DNA of 64,000 bases, from positions 1 through 64,000 of the forward strand of contig NZ_JAUMXC010000003.1 in NCBI RefSeq assembly GCF_030529325.1, given 5' to 3'. The notes beneath the pieces are model-generated. The model made no database searches and was not told the DNA's origin. It saw only the letters and a program-made list of their open reading frames with translations. The position numbers and the translations under genes were made by a program. This document shows, piece by piece, positions 46,112-56,428 of this stretch (position 1 is its first letter; each line of letters starts with the position of its first letter). Origin of the DNA: Porphyromonas sp. Lineage in GTDB: Bacteria; Bacteroidota; Bacteroidia; Bacteroidales; Porphyromonadaceae.

Positions 46112-49100
46112 TTAGATTCCCAATGTAAGCGTAAAGCTGTAGTTCTTTGCATAAGGATAGTTTGTACCACGCTCTTGTCTGATAGTAGACCAGCGAGTTA
46201 TTTCGTTGGCGTTGAATCTGATGCCAAGGGATGTCAAACGGAGTCTCTTTGTAAACTTCGAGTCAAAGTCATACCCTGCAGAGAATCCGCTGAATGCAAC
46301 GAAATTGTTGTCTTGCACATATCTTGATGTAGGCTGAGTCCTGATTCGGAGAGCGATATCATAGAATGGCACTACATCACCAGGCTTCTGCCATCTGTCG
46401 AGGAGGATACGACGGTCTACGTTACCTCCCAAGATATCCGCTTGCTCAACCTTCTTCAAGAGAGTTTCATTATACTGTTGGCCTCCGTACTGATAGAGGA
46501 AGTTGGCGTTGACATAAAATCTCCTCCAGCCTACGTTGATGCTGAACGCACCTTGAGCCTTAGGACTGGTATCTCCGACCACGATCTGATCGACAGCATC
46601 CCAGACGAACGTAGGAGTCCCGTCTCTCTTGAGGAAGAGCTCTCTACCTGAAGAAGGATCGATACCCAACGACCTCACGGCGTAGATAGCAGTCGTAGAA
46701 GCACCTACATAATACTGAGTCAATGGGATGTAAAGAAGTTTTTCGTACTCATCCCTTTCCTCTTGAGTTCTGCTACTGCTGAGATTGGGTTGCATCTTTT
46801 TGTTGTGGAAGTCCTGGATGTTTTTGTTGTACTGTTCGGCTTCCTGTCCGAGAGATGTCACCCTGTTCTTATTGGCAGCCATTGTAGCGTTGATAGCCAC
46901 ACGCCAGTTTTTGTCCTGATATGGGACGGCATTGAGGCGAAGTTCGTACCCCGTATTGAGGACACTACCTGCGTTGGTATAATATGTCTTAAAGCCGGAA
47001 GAAGTACGGATATTGAGCTGAGAGATCTGGTCGTTGGTCTCTTTGCGGTAGTAGTTGGCTTCGAGAGTCAATCTGTCCTTGAAGAGTCCCAAAGAGAAAC
47101 CGAGATCCAGTGTATTTGTCTTTTCCCAAGTCATCGCAGGGTTACCGAGAGCTATGAGAGTATTGGCAGGGATACCTGCGTACCAGTATGGAGCTGTGCG
47201 ATAGGTAGAGATAGCAGCGTATGCGGGGAAGTTGACGTTACCGACCTGACCATAAGTAGCACGGGCTCTCAATAGGGAGATGTAAGGATTGTCTTCCATA
47301 AACTCGTACTTGTGGAAGTTGATACCCACACCGGCTGACCAGAACGGAGCGAAACGTCTATCGCTTCCGAAGCGTGAAGAACCATCAAAACGGAACGAAC
47401 CGTCAGCGATGTAAATATCCTTGTACGAATAGTTCAACGCACCGAGGACACCCAACAGGCGGGTCTGTGAAGTAGTCTGAGGTGTCTTGGGCTCCAGCTG
47501 CTTTGCAGCATAAGCAGGCGCATTGAGGTTGCTAAGCTGGAAGCCGGTATAAGATACTCTCAGGTCTCGATTATTTGTTTCCTGGATATTGGTACCCAAT
47601 GTAGCGTTTACGAAATGTTCGCCAAACTTCTTATTGTAGTAGAACATCGCATTGACGTTCCAATTCAAAGACGAAGAGAAATCCGTACTCAAGAATCCCT
47701 TCTTGGTACTGTCAAGCTCTGCGCTGTACTTCGGATCCTTGGGATCTACGAAGCTCTGGTTGTCATTCTTGGTCTGAGAGACAGACAACTGCCCCTTGAA
47801 GTAGAATGAGTCCGAGAAGTACAGATTGGCACTCAGGTTGTTCGTAATATCGTGAAGATTGCCTCTACCGGAGTAGCTACCCAAAAATCTCTCGCTGTAA
47901 AGAGGGTTGGTATACTGGTCGACCTTCTTTACGAGTTGGTGATCGTTGTCATAAGGAGTCCAATAGGGTTTAAACTTTGCGTAGGTTTCAAACCTTCCAA
48001 ATGGCGAGTCCTCTGTCCTGGTAAGGTTGTAAGACACTTGGTTCATGATCTGAAGTTTGGTACCAAGTCTGTAGTCCAAAGTGAGAGCGACACCGTAGTT
48101 GTCACGATACGAGTCCTTCATCGCTCCGTTGTGCGTTTTGTATGTGAGGTCGAGGCCATAGCGGATACTCTCTACCCCACCCGATATGTTGACACTGTGT
48201 CCCTGATTGAAGGAGTTGCGGAGCGGCTGAGCGAGCCAGTCTGTACGCACACCACGGCGCACCTCATTGACGAGATTGTTCCACTTGATATCGTGGGTCA
48301 ATTGGACCACGGGGTCGGATGAAGAATATGCCCCTGACAACTTCTCGATCTCGAGCATCTCCTCAGCATTGGCGAGGTTGTAGTCGGAGAGGTCGGGCAA
48401 CTCGATACCTCCGGTGAGGTTATAGGTCACTCGGATCTCACCCGGTTGTGGTGGGATGGTCGTAACGACGACGACACCATTGGCAGCCCTTGATCCGTAG
48501 AGAGCAGTCGCGGCAGCATCCTTGAGAATGGTCATGCTCTCGATACGATTCATGTCCATGTCATAGATCTTCTGCACCGAGACCTCAAAACCATCCAAGA
48601 TAAATATCGGCAGGTTAGGATTGTCCTTGAGACCGGTACGTTGGTTACGTCTTGCATTTTCGGCTTCGATACCGCGGCTGGTGCTCAAACTACTCTCACC
48701 ACGGATCGTAAACTCGGGAAGGCGGTTGGGGTCAGATCCCCAAGTCTTGGCCTCTGAGATCCTGAACGATGGTTCGAACGTCTGAAGGGCAGCAAAAGCG
48801 TTCTTGTTGTTGGTCTTCAGGAGCTGATCTCTGGTGACGACGGTAGCGTTACCGGTAAACGAGTTTTTCTTCAGCTTCTGATAACCCGTCACGACCACTT
48901 CGTTCAACTCACCCTTATCTTCCTTGAGGATGATAAAGAATGGCTCCTGACCTGTGTACTTCACCGAGCCTTTCTTCATACCTATATATGAAACTTCGAT
49001 GACAACTTCCTTGAGACCTTGAGGTATAGCTATCGAGAAAGAACCGTCTGCTCTGGTGGATGCACCACCTCTCACACCCTTGATACGGACAGTAGCTCCC

Positions 49101-49336
49101 GGTAGGGGATTTTTTCCCTCATCCAAGACTTTACCGACCACAGCAGCGACTTTTCGAGGTTGCTGAGCATGGTTTGCCACAACAAGATCCGGTGAGGCGC
49201 TCTCACGGATAGGCACCTTGGTAGGAGTGAGCTCTGCGAGCGTCTCTGCTTTGATCTGCATACTGCCGAATGCAGAAGAAAGCGCGACCCCCACAAGTAG
49301 GGCAACTCTCCCAAAAACATTGTGATTTACATTCAT
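46112..49336 (-). CDS. RagA/SusC-family TonB-dependent outer-membrane importer
   Basis: A 1074-residue TonB-linked barrel that imports ligand bound by the SusD partner. After a signal peptide there is a carboxypeptidase-like domain (VVGKVLDEGKNPLPGATVRI), the TonB-box region LNEVVVTGYQKL, and a plug with LPIFILDGFEVSVQKIYDM and TILKDAAATALYGSRAANG. The barrel ends in YPYAKNYSFTLTLGI with the usual terminal aromatic/hydrophobic pattern. The length fits SusC proteins. It heads the SusC-SusD-DUF4843-PKD operon. No anti-sigma or hybrid regulator is adjacent. Confidence 0.96.
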   Translation of the reverse strand: MNVNHNVFGRVALLVGVALSSAFGSMQIKAETLAELTPTKVPIRESASPDLVVANHAQQPRKVAAVVGKVLDEGKNPLPGATVRIKGVRGGASTRADGSFSIAIPQGLKEVVIEVSYIGMKKGSVKYTGQEPFFIILKEDKGELNEVVVTGYQKLKKNSFTGNATVVTRDQLLKTNNKNAFAALQTFEPSFRISEAKTWGSDPNRLPEFTIRGESSLSTSRGIEAENARRNQRTGLKDNPNLPIFILDGFEVSVQKIYDMDMNRIESMTILKDAAATALYGSRAANGVVVVTTIPPQPGEIRVTYNLTGGIELPDLSDYNLANAEEMLEIEKLSGAYSSSDPVVQLTHDIKWNNLVNEVRRGVRTDWLAQPLRNSFNQGHSVNISGGVESIRYGLDLTYKTHNGAMKDSYRDNYGVALTLDYRLGTKLQIMNQVSYNLTRTEDSPFGRFETYAKFKPYWTPYDNDHQLVKKVDQYTNPLYSERFLGSYSGRGNLHDITNNLSANLYFSDSFYFKGQLSVSQTKNDNQSFVDPKDPKYSAELDSTKKGFLSTDFSSSLNWNVNAMFYYNKKFGEHFVNATLGTNIQETNNRDLRVSYTGFQLSNLNAPAYAAKQLEPKTPQTTSQTRLLGVLGALNYSYKDIYIADGSFRFDGSSRFGSDRRFAPFWSAGVGINFHKYEFMEDNPYISLLRARATYGQVGNVNFPAYAAISTYRTAPYWYAGIPANTLIALGNPAMTWEKTNTLDLGFSLGLFKDRLTLEANYYRKETNDQISQLNIRTSSGFKTYYTNAGSVLNTGYELRLNAVPYQDKNWRVAINATMAANKNRVTSLGQEAEQYNKNIQDFHNKKMQPNLSSSRTQEERDEYEKLLYIPLTQYYVGASTTAIYAVRSLGIDPSSGRELFLKRDGTPTFVWDAVDQIVVGDTSPKAQGAFSINVGWRRFYVNANFLYQYGGQQYNETLLKKVEQADILGGNVDRRILLDRWQKPGDVVPFYDIALRIRTQPTSRYVQDNNFVAFSGFSAGYDFDSKFTKRLRLTSLGIRFNANEITRWSTIRQERGTNYPYAKNYSFTLTLGI

Positions 49337-49853
49337 AGTAAGTCTGTTTAATTAAATATTGAGTATTTAGATTTCGTCTTTTTCAGTATTCCGGAAGGCT
49401 CATGCCTTCTCTGAGAATCGGTCTAAAAGGGGATCCATCCTGCCATCTCCAACAAGCAAACCTCTTGCTTTTCAATAAGATTTCTCTAACAAAACTTATT
49501 TACACAATTTTAATAAGTATTATGGATTTCCCTATCACAAATATGAATAATATTTTCAGTTTCAACAACAGTCATAAAGCATCGCCACACACTTATCTAT
49601 AAAGGAAAATCAAGCAAATAAGACCCCGGAAAGGCCAATATGAAAGCACATAAACAGAAATGGAAATATTTTAATATAATATGCAAGAAATAGACATTAT
49701 TTTGTCTAATCTGCCAACAGTCAAAAAAAATCTATTGGTGCTCAAAAAAAGCATAACATCAAACATTTCTCACTCCTTTAACATAAAATTGGCACCCGGG
49801 GACTCAAACTCATGGCATAATGGCAAACCCACCGGAACGGGTAGCCCGAAATC

Positions 49854-49918
49854 AGCAGATGCACAACCTTCCGAATCAAGTTGTCTAACTTGACGCATCA
49901 AGTTAGACAACCTTTTTC
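49854..49918. repeat. Dispersed repeat, two-unit inverted copy
   Basis: The conserved outer flank CAGATGCACAACCTTCCGAA starts at 49856 and matches the flank at 16681. One forward unit AGTTGTCTAACTTGA (49879-49893), a CGCA centre, and one inverted unit TCAAGTTAGACAACC (49898-49912) with T5 make a perfect hairpin. It could end a plus-strand transcript, but no plus-strand gene lies upstream. Confidence 0.9.
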
Positions 49919-49985
49919 AGCACCTTGAACAGTTCATGGAAAAACACACTCTCTTTGCCCTGCACAAGTAGAGTGAGAGTAATAA

Positions 49986-50030
49986 AAAACCGCAGTATCG
50001 TAAAGTCAGACTTTACGATACTGCGGTTTT
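49986..50030. terminator. Perfect-palindrome terminator of mutS
   Basis: A 22-bp perfect stem beginning AAAACCGCAGTATCG around a single central base is flanked by A runs on one side and T runs on the other. It lies about 80 bases past the mutS stop on the minus strand. Confidence 0.85.
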
Positions 50031-50108
50031 GTCTGTATGATCTTCTATCAAAGGCTCTATACCTGAGGGCTATCCTGCCACATCAGAGTATAGTATATGA
50101 GCTGAGGG

Positions 50109-52745
50109 TCAGTTGCCTTTTCCGGTGAGAGCTTTCTTGATCTCGTTGAGCTTGTTGAGAGCCTCGAGCGGAGTCAGACTGTTGATGTCTATGCCGATGA
50201 TCTCGCTACGTATCTGCCCGAGGACAGGGTCATCGAGTTGGAAGAAACTTAGTTGGTAAGGTTGCTCGGACAAAGCCTCTTCGGAGTCGATCGCCTTGGG
50301 TAACATTCCCTCGTTGGCACGCATCTCGGCAGCTGCTGTCTCGAGCGTCTCGAGGATCTCCTCGGCACGTGTCACGATGGGGCGGGGCATACCGGCAAGT
50401 TGGGCAACATGGATACCAAAACTGTGCTCACTGCCTCCGGGGATGAGTTTGCGCATGAAGATGACCTTACCATCGCATTCCTTGACGGAAACATTGAAGT
50501 TGTGGATGCGTGGGTAGATGCTCTCAAGCTCGTTGAGCTCGTGATAATGTGTGGCGAAGAGGGTCTTGGCACGTCCGTTGGGGTGCTCATGAAGATACTC
50601 CACGATAGCTCGAGCGATGGAGATACCGTCATAAGTACTCGTCCCTCGGCCAAGCTCATCGATGAGGATGAGACTGCGTCGTGTGAGGTTGTTGAGGATC
50701 GCAGCAGACTCCGTCATTTCGACCATGAATGTAGACTCTCCACGAGAGATATTGTCCGAAGCCCCGACACGTGTAAATATCCTGTCTACAATACCTATAC
50801 GTGCAGACTTGGCAGGGACAAACGACCCTATCTGTGCCATCAAGGTGATAAGGGCGGTCTGTCGGAGGAGTGCCGACTTACCGGACATATTGGGACCGGT
50901 GATGACGATGATCTGTGTGCCGTCGGTATCGAGGTAGACATCGTTGGGGACGTACATCTCTCCTGCGGGCAAGAGGCGTTCGATGACGGGATGTCGGCCT
51001 TCCTTGATGTCGATGATCTCGCTATTGTCGACCACCGGACAGTGGTAGTCGTTGCGTTTGGCGATCTTGGCAAAGCTGTTGAGGACATCAATGGTGGAGA
51101 TGGCAAGGGCATTGCTCTGCAAGACTCGCATATAGCCCCCGAGGGTATTCATCAGGCCGGCAAAGATTTCGGCTTCGAGGGCCTGTATCTTTTCCTCCGC
51201 TCCGAGGATCTTTTGCTCGTACTCTTTGAGTTCCTGAGTGATATAGCGTTCGGCATTGACAAGTGTCTGCTTGCGTATCCAGTCCTCAGGGACCTTGTCC
51301 TTGTGGGTATTGCGTACTTCGATGAAGTAACCGAAGACGTTGTTGAAAGCTATCTTGAGGTTGGGAATACCCGTGCGTTCAGCCTCTCTGGCACGTATCT
51401 GCATGAGGTAGTCTTTGCCCCCTCCGGAAATCTCTCGTAGAGCATCCAGCTCGGCATTGACACCGTCACGGATGACAGCTCCCCGGCCGAGTGCAATGGG
51501 AGCATCGGGATTGATGTAGTCTTCGATCTTCCGAGCGAGTTCATCACAAGGATCGAGGGTGATGGCAATATCTTTGAGAGCGCTCACCGTAGAAGTATGG
51601 AGCATATCCTTGATCGGACGCATGAGGCGAAGAGCTGTTGCCATCTGCAGCATTTCTCTCGGGTTGATACGTGAGACGGCGACCTTGGAGGTCAGACGCT
51701 CTATATCTCCGATACCGGAGAGGTAGTCATCAAGTTGGGAGGCTTGTTCGGGCATATCGAGAAGGGCCTGCACCGCCGACTGCCTGCGTGCTATCTCTGC
51801 CGGATCAAGGAGAGGAAAGACGACCCAACGCTTCAACAACCGTCCGCCCATGGGTGTACGGGTGGCATCCATGATGTTGATGAGAGAGACGCCCTCATCG
51901 GTGATGGGGTTGAGGATCTCAAGATTGCGGAGGGTAAACTTGTCAAGGCGGACAAAGTGATCTTCTTCGATCTTTCGAAGCGAAGTGATGTGCCCGAGCT
52001 CCTCATGGCAGGTAGCCTGGAGATAATAGAGTATCGTACCGCAAGCGATGATGGAGAGTACATTGGACTCTATACCGAGCCCTTTGAGATGATGTAGCTC
52101 GAAGTGCTTCATCAGGCGATCACGCCCGTAGTCTTCGGTAAAGACCCAGTCTTCAAGAGGATAGATATTGAGTTTGTCTCCAAAACAACGAGTGATCTCA
52201 TGTTCCGTTCCTCTCTTGATGAGGACTTCTTTGGGATTGAAGTTGTGGATGAGCTTGTCGATATCGTCGACATAACCCTGAGATGTGAGAAATTCCCCTG
52301 TCGAAAGATCCAAAAAGGCGACACCTGCCTTGCCTGCACCGAGAGTCACCGCAGCGAGGAAGTTGTTGGTATTTGCTACGAGCACGGTGTCGTTCATTGT
52401 CAGCCCCGGGGTGACGAGTTCCGTAACCTGCCTCTTGACGAGCTTCTTGGTGAGCTTGGGGTTTTCCATCTGATCGCAGATAGCCACGCGCTTGCCGAGT
52501 GCCACGAGCTTGGGAAGGTAAGTATCCAAAGCATGGTGAGGGAAGCCGGCCAATTCGACATGACTCGCCGATCCGTTTGCCCTCTTTGTCAGCGTGATCC
52601 CCAAGAGCCCCGACACCTCTATGGCATCGGTCGAAAACGTCTCATAGAAGTCTCCCACTCGAAAGAGCAGGATAGCATCGGGATGTTGTTGTTTGATGGC
52701 ATTGTATTGAGACATCATCGGCGTCTCTGCAATCTTAGCACACAT
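50109..52745 (-). CDS. mutS: DNA mismatch repair protein MutS
   Basis: An 878-residue full-length MutS that detects mismatches and starts repair with MutL. The mismatch-binding Phe-x-Glu is in RVGDFYETF near the N-terminus, followed by the GITLTKR block. The connector, lever and clamp regions are present. The ATPase domain has Walker A in VITGPNMSGKSALLRQTA, the signature GASDNISRGESTFMVEM and Walker B LILIDELGRGTSTYDG. The length is similar to E. coli MutS (853). It is the last gene of a run with the Ig-like and PAP2 genes, 36 bases after PAP2. Confidence 0.97.
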   Translation of the reverse strand: MCAKIAETPMMSQYNAIKQQHPDAILLFRVGDFYETFSTDAIEVSGLLGITLTKRANGSASHVELAGFPHHALDTYLPKLVALGKRVAICDQMENPKLTKKLVKRQVTELVTPGLTMNDTVLVANTNNFLAAVTLGAGKAGVAFLDLSTGEFLTSQGYVDDIDKLIHNFNPKEVLIKRGTEHEITRCFGDKLNIYPLEDWVFTEDYGRDRLMKHFELHHLKGLGIESNVLSIIACGTILYYLQATCHEELGHITSLRKIEEDHFVRLDKFTLRNLEILNPITDEGVSLINIMDATRTPMGGRLLKRWVVFPLLDPAEIARRQSAVQALLDMPEQASQLDDYLSGIGDIERLTSKVAVSRINPREMLQMATALRLMRPIKDMLHTSTVSALKDIAITLDPCDELARKIEDYINPDAPIALGRGAVIRDGVNAELDALREISGGGKDYLMQIRAREAERTGIPNLKIAFNNVFGYFIEVRNTHKDKVPEDWIRKQTLVNAERYITQELKEYEQKILGAEEKIQALEAEIFAGLMNTLGGYMRVLQSNALAISTIDVLNSFAKIAKRNDYHCPVVDNSEIIDIKEGRHPVIERLLPAGEMYVPNDVYLDTDGTQIIVITGPNMSGKSALLRQTALITLMAQIGSFVPAKSARIGIVDRIFTRVGASDNISRGESTFMVEMTESAAILNNLTRRSLILIDELGRGTSTYDGISIARAIVEYLHEHPNGRAKTLFATHYHELNELESIYPRIHNFNVSVKECDGKVIFMRKLIPGGSEHSFGIHVAQLAGMPRPIVTRAEEILETLETAAAEMRANEGMLPKAIDSEEALSEQPYQLSFFQLDDPVLGQIRSEIIGIDINSLTPLEALNKLNEIKKALTGKGN

Positions 52746-52781
52746 AATATTTATACTATTATATCTTTTTCTTCTTAACAG

Positions 52782-54062
52782 TTACGGATTGATGAGATAA
52801 GAAAGGCTGAGCACGGCCTCATAGCCTTTATTGGTTTTCCCGGCATCGCCCTCGTAAGGGACAGCATCCGGAGCAAAGAGATAAGCACCACTTAGTCTCA
52901 TGGCAAACGTATTGTGCGTCACGACAGTCACACCCATCCCCACCTTGGCCATGAACGATTGGGAAGTGTGTCTGTCCATCGATACTACAGGCTTTACCTC
53001 TTCCTTAAAGCGAGTGATGCGACCGGAAGAGAGATAGCCCGCCAGAGCATGGGCATCCCACCATACCCTATCTCCCAACAAGGGTCTCATGTATGATCCC
53101 CCGACGAGAAGCGCACCGGCATTGAGGTGTTCCTGCACCTCACGATTTTCAGCCCTGATGAGCTTGGCTTCCGTGACAACCCCTATACGCCTGTATATCG
53201 GCACACGCACAGACAAACCCAGCGAAAGGGTCAATCTGTCGGGAGTAAAAGATCCCACTTGGGAAAACAATCCTGTGCGACCATTGTCGAGACTCAACAT
53301 ATATGGAGAGGCTTCTCCTGACACAGTGGGGTGAGACTCCACCGGTCTCTTACGTCCAAAGACAAGATCCGAAATCATGTAACCGAGGTACACCGAAGAC
53401 GGACCTACGGAAGCCCCTGTAAGCACATCTGTCCCCCAGTGACGATTATTGGCGACACGAGAGACTCCTGTGAGAGCAGCCACACCATAGCCTGCCGCTG
53501 CAAGCCAGGGATAACGATGACCGTACTCGGCATCGAGGATGGCAGCACAAGCAAATGCCGTGCCGGTATGTCCGGAGGGGAAAAAGTTCCGCGAAGAGTT
53601 ATCGGGTCTTAGTCGTCCGATCGTGTACTTTCCCCCAAGTGTAAACAAACTAAGCAGAGCAAATGATGATGCTTGGGCGACGACAGACTCCAAAACGGTC
53701 TCCGAACGCGTATCTCCCACTCCACCTATCCTCATGCCCCACATGAGCGCAAGAGGGAACAGTTGCGTGTAGTCATCCACCCTCGTACGGAAGTCGGAGA
53801 TATAATGATGACGCAAGCTCCTCAGGCTCTGATCCTCGTCCCACAGCACACTCCCCATCCCTACCGATATCTGCAGAGGTATGGCTATGGCAGAGAAGGC
53901 AGAAGTATTGACATAAGGGACATACCTGCTCCCTCGATCCTTTGCCGGCGAAATCCTTTTCTCTGCCGGAAGGAGTTTGGAGACAGAGAGGGAAGTCTGA
54001 GCATTCCCACCCGACACAACGAAAAGAGCAACAAATACAAGTAGATACAAAAATCTCTTCAT
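52782..54062 (-). CDS. PAP2-type phosphatase with probable beta-barrel tail
   Basis: A 426-residue secreted protein. A signal peptide (MKRFLYLLVFVALFVVSGG) is followed by a PAP2 phosphatase domain with all three motifs: KYTIGRLRPD, FPSGHTG and SRVANNRHWGTDVLTG. The last about 170 residues (from MLSLDNGRTGLFSQ) alternate polar and non-polar residues and end in LSLSYLINP, like an outer-membrane barrel. Related Porphyromonas proteins remove lipid A phosphates, so a role in lipid A modification is possible. Substrate and location are inferred. It lies 24 bases after the Ig-like lipoprotein gene and 36 bases before mutS. Confidence 0.85.
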   Translation of the reverse strand: MKRFLYLLVFVALFVVSGGNAQTSLSVSKLLPAEKRISPAKDRGSRYVPYVNTSAFSAIAIPLQISVGMGSVLWDEDQSLRSLRHHYISDFRTRVDDYTQLFPLALMWGMRIGGVGDTRSETVLESVVAQASSFALLSLFTLGGKYTIGRLRPDNSSRNFFPSGHTGTAFACAAILDAEYGHRYPWLAAAGYGVAALTGVSRVANNRHWGTDVLTGASVGPSSVYLGYMISDLVFGRKRPVESHPTVSGEASPYMLSLDNGRTGLFSQVGSFTPDRLTLSLGLSVRVPIYRRIGVVTEAKLIRAENREVQEHLNAGALLVGGSYMRPLLGDRVWWDAHALAGYLSSGRITRFKEEVKPVVSMDRHTSQSFMAKVGMGVTVVTHNTFAMRLSGAYLFAPDAVPYEGDAGKTNKGYEAVLSLSYLINP

Positions 54063-54086
54063 ATCCGATCTGCGATGCCCTACCCT

Positions 54087-56213
54087 TTATTCGAGACCTT
54101 GACGAAGTCCGCCGAGCGCCCCCTCGAAGCCTCCTCCGAAGCCACCGTTGCCTCCGCGACGATTACGCATCTCCTCTTCCCTACGCTTGTTGAGATCCTT
54201 ACGCTTCTTTTCCTCAAACTTAGCCTGGATCAGTTCCTTTGGTTTCTGTTCGCGCAAAGGTACGGCTTTCGGCGCCCAGTTTTCTTTCATCTTCCAGTTT
54301 TTCAGCACCTCTATTATCTTTGGGAAATAGTACACCTCTTCGGGCTGCAGACCCAGATCATAGTCTCCACCATCCCATTGACCGTTATTATTACGATCGA
54401 CAAACATACGCACACCGTACTTTGCCGCCTCGAGATCTCTGAATACCACGCTGTTGGTTGCCGTAGGGACAGACATGATGACATTGTCCTTGCCGTCAAG
54501 GAGTTCGAAGACCTTTGCTCCGGTCACCCCAGAGACCACGAGCTCCAACTGAGAGAAGTCGTTCGCACCCTTCACCTTGAACTCATTGACCGAAGTCTTG
54601 TCCAGATGATTGCCCGACATATCCACGAAGAGCAACGAGTCGAAGTGTACCTCATAAGTCTTTTTGTATTCGATACGAGCCTCCAGATACCCCTTGGTGA
54701 CACTTCCCGGGAGTAGCTCCACGCGGGTCAATGGCACTTCGGTCAGCACCGAGTCCTTTTTACTGAACAACTTGATACCCCGCAGAGCCGTCGAGTCTAT
54801 CGGCAACGAAGTCTTGAAAAACATCGAATCCACGACGCCACCCTTACCACTTCGGGTGAAGGTTACCGTCAGTGGCGAAGGCACCTTTTCCTTGGCGGGA
54901 GCAAGTGCGCCCTCACCTTCAACACCGGCACCGGCAAGAGCCAAAGAGTCGGCAGGTACGATGGAGTCGGCAGGTGCTACGGGAGCCTCTATTTCAGCCT
55001 CCTTACCTTTCTTTTTGGACTTCTTGGGTTTCTTTTTTTCCTTGGGCTTATCCTCTTTGGGCTTGTCTACCTTTTTGGGCTTGGGCACTCTCAGCGAGAG
55101 ACTGTCCGTCATCAGCACAGGCAGATTGAGGCTGTCCACCGAGTAGTACGACACGAGGAAAGAGTCTGCCTTCTGCCAACCCTTGTCAAGGAGGTAGACG
55201 GAGACCTTGTTATTGTCATAGATATCCGATACCGCACAACGACCGATGACACTGTCAGGACGGGCAAAGAGAGAGTCCGGACCCAGCGGACGTACTACGG
55301 GAGCTTTGTGGATCTTGTCGTTAAATTCCAGTTCGATCATCATAGAGTCCTTTCGCTCCCTCTTTTTGAGGAATCTACGCTCCGTCTTGCCGACAAAATA
55401 CCTCAGCACCAAGTCATCAGGCAGGTATCTCGTGTATAGCACAGGGATGATCGTGTCTATCGTGATACTGTCCTTGCGTATCGTGTCATTGCGCATGGCA
55501 ATCATGGAAGTCGTAACCACGGCAGAGTCGAGGAACGCTATACCGTCCGTTGGATTGTCATACCGGTAGTTACCGTCATTTTCCTTTAAGGCAAAGACCT
55601 TGTAGCGACCGTTCTTGATATTTCTCATTACGAAAAACGAACGATCCGACGTGCGAGACATCCGGAGGAAAGTGGTGTCCTTGAACGCCTTTGCATCCAC
55701 AGTATCGGGGTGGATACCGACAAGCACACTCTGTATAGGCTCATGCGTACGGGCATCCATGACATGACCCGAGATCTCCATGGTATCGATCACATCCCCC
55801 GTACTGAAAGCGTACGAGAAGTTTTCGAGCGGATTTTCCTCATTGTTGTCCACCACGGCATCGGTGAAGTCTATCGTGTACGTCGTATTGGGGATGAGGG
55901 TATCCATCAGTTCGATCATCACACGCTTCCCTATCCCGGTGATGCGAGGCATCTGTATCTGAGGAGGAGAGATGATCACCTTTTTGGAGACATCCTTCAC
56001 CTTGATGTACTCATCGAAGTACAGATTGAACTTCTGCCCCTTTACATTGGTCGCACGCACAACGGGCACAGCCTTCAACAACTTCGGAGGCGTCTCATCA
56101 TAAGGTCCGCCTCCGGGAGTGATCCTGTTGGCACAGCCGAAGATGATCCCCAAGGTAAGCACAAAAGTCCCTATCAACACAAACGATGTCGAGTCTGGCC
56201 TCTTTATTTTCAT
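54087..56213 (-). CDS. Ig-like (SbsA-type) lipoprotein with charged linker
   Basis: A 708-residue predicted lipoprotein. The N-terminus has a membrane signal ending in IIFGC, then ANRITPGGGPYDETPPKLL, the start of a Big_5/SbsA Ig-like domain widespread in Bacteroidota. A carboxypeptidase-regulatory-like beta domain follows (ISGHVMDARTHEPIQSVLVG). A Lys/Pro/Glu-rich stretch at about residues 375-405 and an Ala-rich stretch separate it from a second beta region. The C-terminus is charged and then Gly-rich (NGGFGGGFEGALGG). Such proteins are predicted cell-surface parts without a known activity. It heads the run Ig-PAP2-mutS. Confidence 0.83.
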   Translation of the reverse strand: MKIKRPDSTSFVLIGTFVLTLGIIFGCANRITPGGGPYDETPPKLLKAVPVVRATNVKGQKFNLYFDEYIKVKDVSKKVIISPPQIQMPRITGIGKRVMIELMDTLIPNTTYTIDFTDAVVDNNEENPLENFSYAFSTGDVIDTMEISGHVMDARTHEPIQSVLVGIHPDTVDAKAFKDTTFLRMSRTSDRSFFVMRNIKNGRYKVFALKENDGNYRYDNPTDGIAFLDSAVVTTSMIAMRNDTIRKDSITIDTIIPVLYTRYLPDDLVLRYFVGKTERRFLKKRERKDSMMIELEFNDKIHKAPVVRPLGPDSLFARPDSVIGRCAVSDIYDNNKVSVYLLDKGWQKADSFLVSYYSVDSLNLPVLMTDSLSLRVPKPKKVDKPKEDKPKEKKKPKKSKKKGKEAEIEAPVAPADSIVPADSLALAGAGVEGEGALAPAKEKVPSPLTVTFTRSGKGGVVDSMFFKTSLPIDSTALRGIKLFSKKDSVLTEVPLTRVELLPGSVTKGYLEARIEYKKTYEVHFDSLLFVDMSGNHLDKTSVNEFKVKGANDFSQLELVVSGVTGAKVFELLDGKDNVIMSVPTATNSVVFRDLEAAKYGVRMFVDRNNNGQWDGGDYDLGLQPEEVYYFPKIIEVLKNWKMKENWAPKAVPLREQKPKELIQAKFEEKKRKDLNKRREEEMRNRRGGNGGFGGGFEGALGGLRQGLE

Positions 56214-56428
56214 AAGCTCCTAATCTCTTATTATATCTGTCGGGACTCTTCTTGACCAAGACTCCCGATCACAACGTTACAAGTCACTGTCCTTCAGCCC
56301 CTACATACCTTCACCTCAGCAAGGCCGAGCGACACTGGGACATATCATGCAAACTTACAAAAAATCTCCCTAAACTTCCCCACGACATCGCCCCATGTCC
56401 TCCCTGCCCATCCACCCCACACAACGAG

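Larger units (their letters stand above)
49337..50108. other. Intergenic region between mutS and the SusC operon
   Basis: This 772-base gap contains the leader of the SusC operon (A+T-rich 49337-49800, no fully matching promoter recognised; a near match CATATTTG is on the minus strand at about 49546-49539), a repeat copy (49854-49918) and the mutS terminator (49986-50030). Short open frames on the plus strand look non-coding. Confidence 0.55.

Noticed and set aside
49785..49870. tRNA-like 3' end on the minus strand (GAGTTTGAGTCCCCGGGTGCCA split over 49812-49791)
   Set aside because: The T-loop-like sequence does not form a five-base-pair T stem, and no matching acceptor 5' strand, D arm or anticodon arm fits. 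At most it is a remnant.
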